Assembly: GCA_947501275.1 (NCBI GenBank) | Contig: CANMVD010000001.1 | Coordinates: forward strand, 1,364,001 to 1,428,000 | Source of the DNA: an uncultured Tateyamaria sp. | GTDB lineage: Bacteria > Pseudomonadota > Alphaproteobacteria > Rhodobacterales > Rhodobacteraceae | Direction of reading: 5' to 3' | DNA: 64,000 nt | Part shown: positions 60,718-64,000 of the stretch, piece by piece | Layout: each line of letters begins with the position of its first letter | Position numbering within the stretch: the stretch's first letter is position 1 | The notes under the pieces: model-generated | Database searches by the model: none | Told to the model about the DNA's origin: nothing | Seen by the model: the letters and a program-made list of their open reading frames with translations, nothing else | Position numbers and translations under genes: made by a program

Positions 60718-61644
60718 GTGATTGGGTTGGTAGGGGCATCCGGCTTCATTGGACGCAGTATTGCTGACCACCTGAATGCGCGGGACGTGCCCTACGCCGC
60801 CTTGATGCGTCAGCCCGATGCGGTGCCTGATGGTGCTTTTACCAGTGCCAAACGCATCGCGCGGTTTGCCATTGGCGGAGATATGGACAAGGCCGCATTT
60901 GATGGGGTCGATACGGCTGTTCTGGTGGGCTGGGCGACAAAACCCGGATCAGAACATGGCGGATTTCCCGGTGAGATTGGCCTGAATGTGCGCCCCTACA
61001 CCGAACTTCTCACCGATCTTGCCGAAACCGGGGTGCAGCACCTGATCTTCATCAGTTCTGGCGGCGCGGTCTATGGCAACGTGGATCAGTCCGAGCGCAT
61101 AGATGAAGATCACATTTGCACGCCGACCACCTCTTACGGCTACGGCAAATTGTGCACTGAAAAGGCGATTGAAGGGTTTTGGGCGCCTCTTGGGCGCCGT
61201 TACACCATTGTTAGACCCTCCAACCCGGTTGGGTTGCATCAGGTACAATCTGCGGGGGTTCACGGGCTGTTTCCATCTGTTCTGACAGCAATGTTGAACA
61301 ACCGTCACGTGCGCGTCTTCGGGGACGGTACCACTGTCCGTGACTACTTTGCTGTCGAAGATCTGGCAGATCTGGTTCTGAAAGTTGCTCAAAGCGATGG
61401 TGGCAATACCGTTGTCAACGCTGCGTCCGGAGCAGGTATGAGCGTGAACGAGGTTATTGGCATCTGTGAAGACGCCGTGGGTTGTGCCGCGCAGCGCGAC
61501 ATCCTGATGGATCGCCAACCTAACATTGCCTACAACGTTCTCAACATCGACCGGGCACATCGTTTGTTCGATTGGCAGCCCACCCGCGATGTGTCCGATG
61601 TCGCGGCTGAACTTGTCAGTGCCATGCGGCGCACCCTGCGCTAG
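60718..61644 (+). CDS. NAD-dependent epimerase/dehydratase family protein
   Basis: Extended short-chain dehydrogenase, 308 aa. The NAD-binding motif IGLVGASGFIGRSIADHL is at residues 2-19, and the catalytic Ser-Tyr-Lys set is visible as FISSGGAVYGN near residue 115 and YGYGKLCTEKAI near residue 140. The start is GTG at 60718-60720, one base after the glycosyltransferase stop, with GGAG upstream. It may make a further nucleotide sugar, but whether it is an epimerase, reductase or dehydratase cannot be said. Confidence 0.88.
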   Translation: MIGLVGASGFIGRSIADHLNARDVPYAALMRQPDAVPDGAFTSAKRIARFAIGGDMDKAAFDGVDTAVLVGWATKPGSEHGGFPGEIGLNVRPYTELLTDLAETGVQHLIFISSGGAVYGNVDQSERIDEDHICTPTTSYGYGKLCTEKAIEGFWAPLGRRYTIVRPSNPVGLHQVQSAGVHGLFPSVLTAMLNNRHVRVFGDGTTVRDYFAVEDLADLVLKVAQSDGGNTVVNAASGAGMSVNEVIGICEDAVGCAAQRDILMDRQPNIAYNVLNIDRAHRLFDWQPTRDVSDVAAELVSAMRRTLR

Positions 61645-61850
61645 CTTCAAACCGTGAAAAGCCCGCAAAATCAAACCAGCTATGCTGAGGCGCGCCGTAC
61701 AGATGGTGCTTTCCGCGGTGTCGGTCCGCGTGCGACATAGAAAAGAACATAGCCGGTTCATCCGGTTAGGCTCGTGTGGCCTGTGCCAAGGAATTGCGCC
61801 AACACCTTAGGCTTTGAATGAAAAAGATGCCTTGGCGTTTGCGCCACGCG

Positions 61851-64000
61851 TCACAGCAAGAAGTCATCCGCAGACAGATCGGCTACGCCTACAGCTTCTA
61901 ACAGGATCGTGCCCTCGCCGGTGTTGATCAGAACACCATCAACGGTCGCTGTGGTATGATTGTTCATAAGGTCGTTGAAGCCATTGATCGCGCCCATTTC
62001 TGTGAGATCGATTTTTTCGTTTCCGTTGTTGGCATTGAAGTCGGTGATGACATCATCGCCGTGGCTTGCACCAAAGATGAACAGATCGGCATCGCTTCCC
62101 CCTGTTAGAGTATCATCGCCATAGCCGCCGTTCAGACGATCGGACTGATTGCCGCCATAAAGCGCGTCGCGCCCTTTGCCACCCAGCAGATAATCTGCGT
62201 CTTCGCCGCCGCGCAGCACGTCGTTGCCCTGACCTCCGCGCAGATGATCTTGCCCGCGCATACCCTCAAGGGAATCGTGGCCCGTGTTGCCTTCCAAACG
62301 GTCGCGGCCCTTGCCTCCGTCAAGCGTGTCATTCCCGTCTTCACCACGCAGAAGATCACGGTCTGATCTGCCCCGCAAAAAGTCGTCTCCCGCACCGGCA
62401 TCAAAATAGTTGCGGCCGTGATCGCCAGAGATTGTGTCTCCCATCACCGTGCCGACAACACCTTCGATGGAAATCAGGACGTCATCCGACAATTCGCCAG
62501 CATTGCGTTCTGGAAACAGAAGGTCGAGCTTTACGGCTTCGCTGAAACTCTCAAAGGTGATTGAATCCGTGTTCTCGCCGCCATCCAGAACATCCGCCCC
62601 TGCAGACGCAAAGAACATGTCGATCGTCACATCTCCGATAAGTTCATCGTCTCCGTTGGTGCCAAAGAATGACACAACTTCGTTCGGATCAGGTGGCGCG
62701 ATGGTTACAACGCTGTGGTTCAAGTCGATCTTGATCGCGGCCAGCAATTGTTCTTCGGTCAGACCCGGTGTGTCAGGATAATAGACGCTGACATTCACGT
62801 CACCCCAGTTGATGACGTAGCGGGCGGACAGCGCTGTGATTTCCAGTTGGCTGGCTTGGTAAAGAAAGCTCCACCCCGAAAGGTCGATCACGTCCTTGGT
62901 GTGGTCAAAGTCGAGAATGCGCACCTTGTTCGTAGCGCCGCCCAGCACAAATACGTCTTCGCCACTGCCGCCGGTCAGGCTGTCGTCGCCAGATCCTGCG
63001 ACAAGAATGTCGTCCCCATTGCCGCCGATCAGGTGGTCATTGCCGCCCTCACCGCCCCAGATCACGTCATGCCCGCCCGTGCCGTTCAAGGTATCGTTGG
63101 CGGTGCCGCCCGCGATGACATCACCTGTCGCGCCGAGCGTGAATTCCAGCTGGCCGATACCGGCTTCGGCTTCGCTTGAGACAAAAACCTGTAGCTTGTT
63201 GCCGTCCAGCGTGCCCACAAGGCCCGACACATTTTGCAACGGAATGTCCAGTTGATCTTCGACGGATCCGTGATGGTAGAGCCGACCATCAGGCAGCAAT
63301 TCAAGCAACGTGATCCCATCGTCCGACCCGGCCGCAAGGACAAAGGCACGTTCTTCGGCCAGCACAATGCTGACCTCACTGGCGCCTGCGAAACGTGTGG
63401 CTAACCCATCAAACACATGATCCGTCAGGGTTAGTGCACCGTCGTCTGCGATACGAAAGACTGATAGCGAACTTGTCCCGCTCGCGGCCAAAATACCGTA
63501 TTGGACACCATCCAGTGTCACCACATCAATCTGACCTTGGAGATAAACGGCCAACCCGTCTGTTGCCGTCAGTGCATCAACAAGGGTCAGGGTGCCATCC
63601 GGGTTCATGCGATAGGATTGTACGGTCTGACCAGTGGCGTCCGATACCAGCAAAATGTTGTTGTCACCCGGTTTGGTGATCGCAACATCCGCGACGGTGC
63701 CGCCTGTGTCGATGTTCTGGTGAAACCCAACCGCCAGATCGCTGCCCAGTGTCTGCACAGTAAGGCCCGTCTGCCCATATTGCGCCGTGATAACAAAGCT
63801 GCCCTGCGCCGTGTTGGCCGACGCAGCCGATGTTATTGCGCTGTAAAAGCCACTCGCGGGCGTGAAATCGATCGCAGTGGAAAAATTACCGGCATTTTGC
63901 ACGCGATAAGCACTGAAGTCAGATACGGACATGCCCGTGAGTACCGCGTGTACTCCATCCGGTGTGTCGATCAGGTCCAAACCACTTGAAGGCAGACTCC
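61851..64000 (-). CDS. RTX calcium-binding protein, C-terminal part, open at the window edge
   Basis: Large RTX-type protein; the frame is open through the window end (upstream in-frame peptide SLPSSGLDLIDTPDG), so the true start lies beyond 64000. At least 716 residues are present. The upstream portion (up to about nucleotide 63150) looks like a beta-propeller-type repeat domain. Two blocks of Gly-Asp-rich nonapeptide repeats follow: one near 62930-63110 (GGEGGNDHLIGGNGDD) and a larger one near 62040-62400 (GGKGRDRLEGNTGHD). A C-terminal segment ending LSADDFLL is a likely type I secretion signal. Calcium folds such repeats outside the cell. No T1SS genes are in this window. Confidence 0.85.
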   Translation of the reverse strand, partial: SLPSSGLDLIDTPDGVHAVLTGMSVSDFSAYRVQNAGNFSTAIDFTPASGFYSAITSAASANTAQGSFVITAQYGQTGLTVQTLGSDLAVGFHQNIDTGGTVADVAITKPGDNNILLVSDATGQTVQSYRMNPDGTLTLVDALTATDGLAVYLQGQIDVVTLDGVQYGILAASGTSSLSVFRIADDGALTLTDHVFDGLATRFAGASEVSIVLAEERAFVLAAGSDDGITLLELLPDGRLYHHGSVEDQLDIPLQNVSGLVGTLDGNKLQVFVSSEAEAGIGQLEFTLGATGDVIAGGTANDTLNGTGGHDVIWGGEGGNDHLIGGNGDDILVAGSGDDSLTGGSGEDVFVLGGATNKVRILDFDHTKDVIDLSGWSFLYQASQLEITALSARYVINWGDVNVSVYYPDTPGLTEEQLLAAIKIDLNHSVVTIAPPDPNEVVSFFGTNGDDELIGDVTIDMFFASAGADVLDGGENTDSITFESFSEAVKLDLLFPERNAGELSDDVLISIEGVVGTVMGDTISGDHGRNYFDAGAGDDFLRGRSDRDLLRGEDGNDTLDGGKGRDRLEGNTGHDSLEGMRGQDHLRGGQGNDVLRGGEDADYLLGGKGRDALYGGNQSDRLNGGYGDDTLTGGSDADLFIFGASHGDDVITDFNANNGNEKIDLTEMGAINGFNDLMNNHTTATVDGVLINTGEGTILLEAVGVADLSADDFLL

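Noticed and set aside
62040-63110. Tandem DNA repeats or CRISPR in the Gly-Asp-rich region
   Set aside because: The repetition is at protein level (RTX nonapeptides) and the DNA units differ in sequence; there are no direct repeats with spacers.
1-64000. tRNA, rRNA, insertion sequence or integrase genes
   Set aside because: I looked for these in gaps and at region boundaries and saw none that I could support by eye.

Overview
The window looks like chromosomal DNA of a marine Rhodobacteraceae (Roseobacter-group) alphaproteobacterium. This is inferred from high G+C coding sequence, many ABC and TRAP uptake systems, an aglEFG alpha-glucoside locus with a divergent LacI-type regulator, a VPLPA-CTERM exported protein, a DUF2793 protein and an RTX protein. 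No rRNA, tRNA, CRISPR array, intact insertion sequence or prophage was seen. Nothing here identifies the species.

Layout. 1-5186: alpha-glucoside ABC transporter (aglE, aglF, aglG, start of the next gene) with a divergent LacI regulator and three near-identical palindromic operators. 5407-6189: a VPLPA-CTERM surface protein and a bidirectional terminator. 6285-14081: a divergent catabolic locus. GntR regulator and Gfo/Idh/MocA protein lie on the minus strand; a two-component flavin monooxygenase, aldo/keto reductase, flavin reductase and TRAP transporter lie on the plus strand. Its gene content resembles the oxidative sulfoquinovose desulfonation (Smo) pathway, with a TRAP transporter in place of the ABC importer and an FNR-type box in the divergent promoter. 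14199-15231: DinB and GNAT proteins.

15286-27982: a roughly 12 kb minus-strand block holding an amidohydrolase of the N-formylglutamate family, a TRAP transporter, a glutamine-synthetase-like ligase, an aldehyde dehydrogenase, an iron-type alcohol dehydrogenase and a polyamine-type ABC transporter. A divergent RpiR/SIS regulator flanks it. I read this as a gamma-glutamylation pathway for an amino alcohol or polyamine. 28561-29458: a decayed GAF/receiver/cyclase signalling gene. 29515-33432: a TetR regulator, paired inverted repeats, and a small operon of two SRPBCC proteins, a small secreted protein, MAPEG, a methyltransferase and an ATPase. 33789-35570: a Sel1-repeat protein and a di-heme peroxidase whose divergent start codons abut. 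35671-38822: a tripartite TctCBA transporter.

38819-44474: an acyl-CoA pathway that looks like carnitine or gamma-butyrobetaine catabolism (acyl-CoA dehydrogenase, NDP-forming CoA ligase, DJ-1/PfpI protein, CaiD-like hydratase) with a divergent GlxA/CdhR-like AraC regulator. 44481-47842: a ThDP enzyme, a thioredoxin-fold protein and a PHP metallohydrolase. 47938-61644: surface polysaccharide synthesis and export (KpsT/KpsE/KpsM-like proteins, dTDP-L-rhamnose genes rfbCBDA, three sulfotransferase-fold proteins, a GT2-GT4 fusion, an epimerase) plus an inserted DUF2793/C1q-like protein. 61851-64000: an RTX calcium-binding protein open at the window edge.

Most of the window is therefore uptake plus catabolic operons, each with its own local regulator, followed by a cell-surface region.
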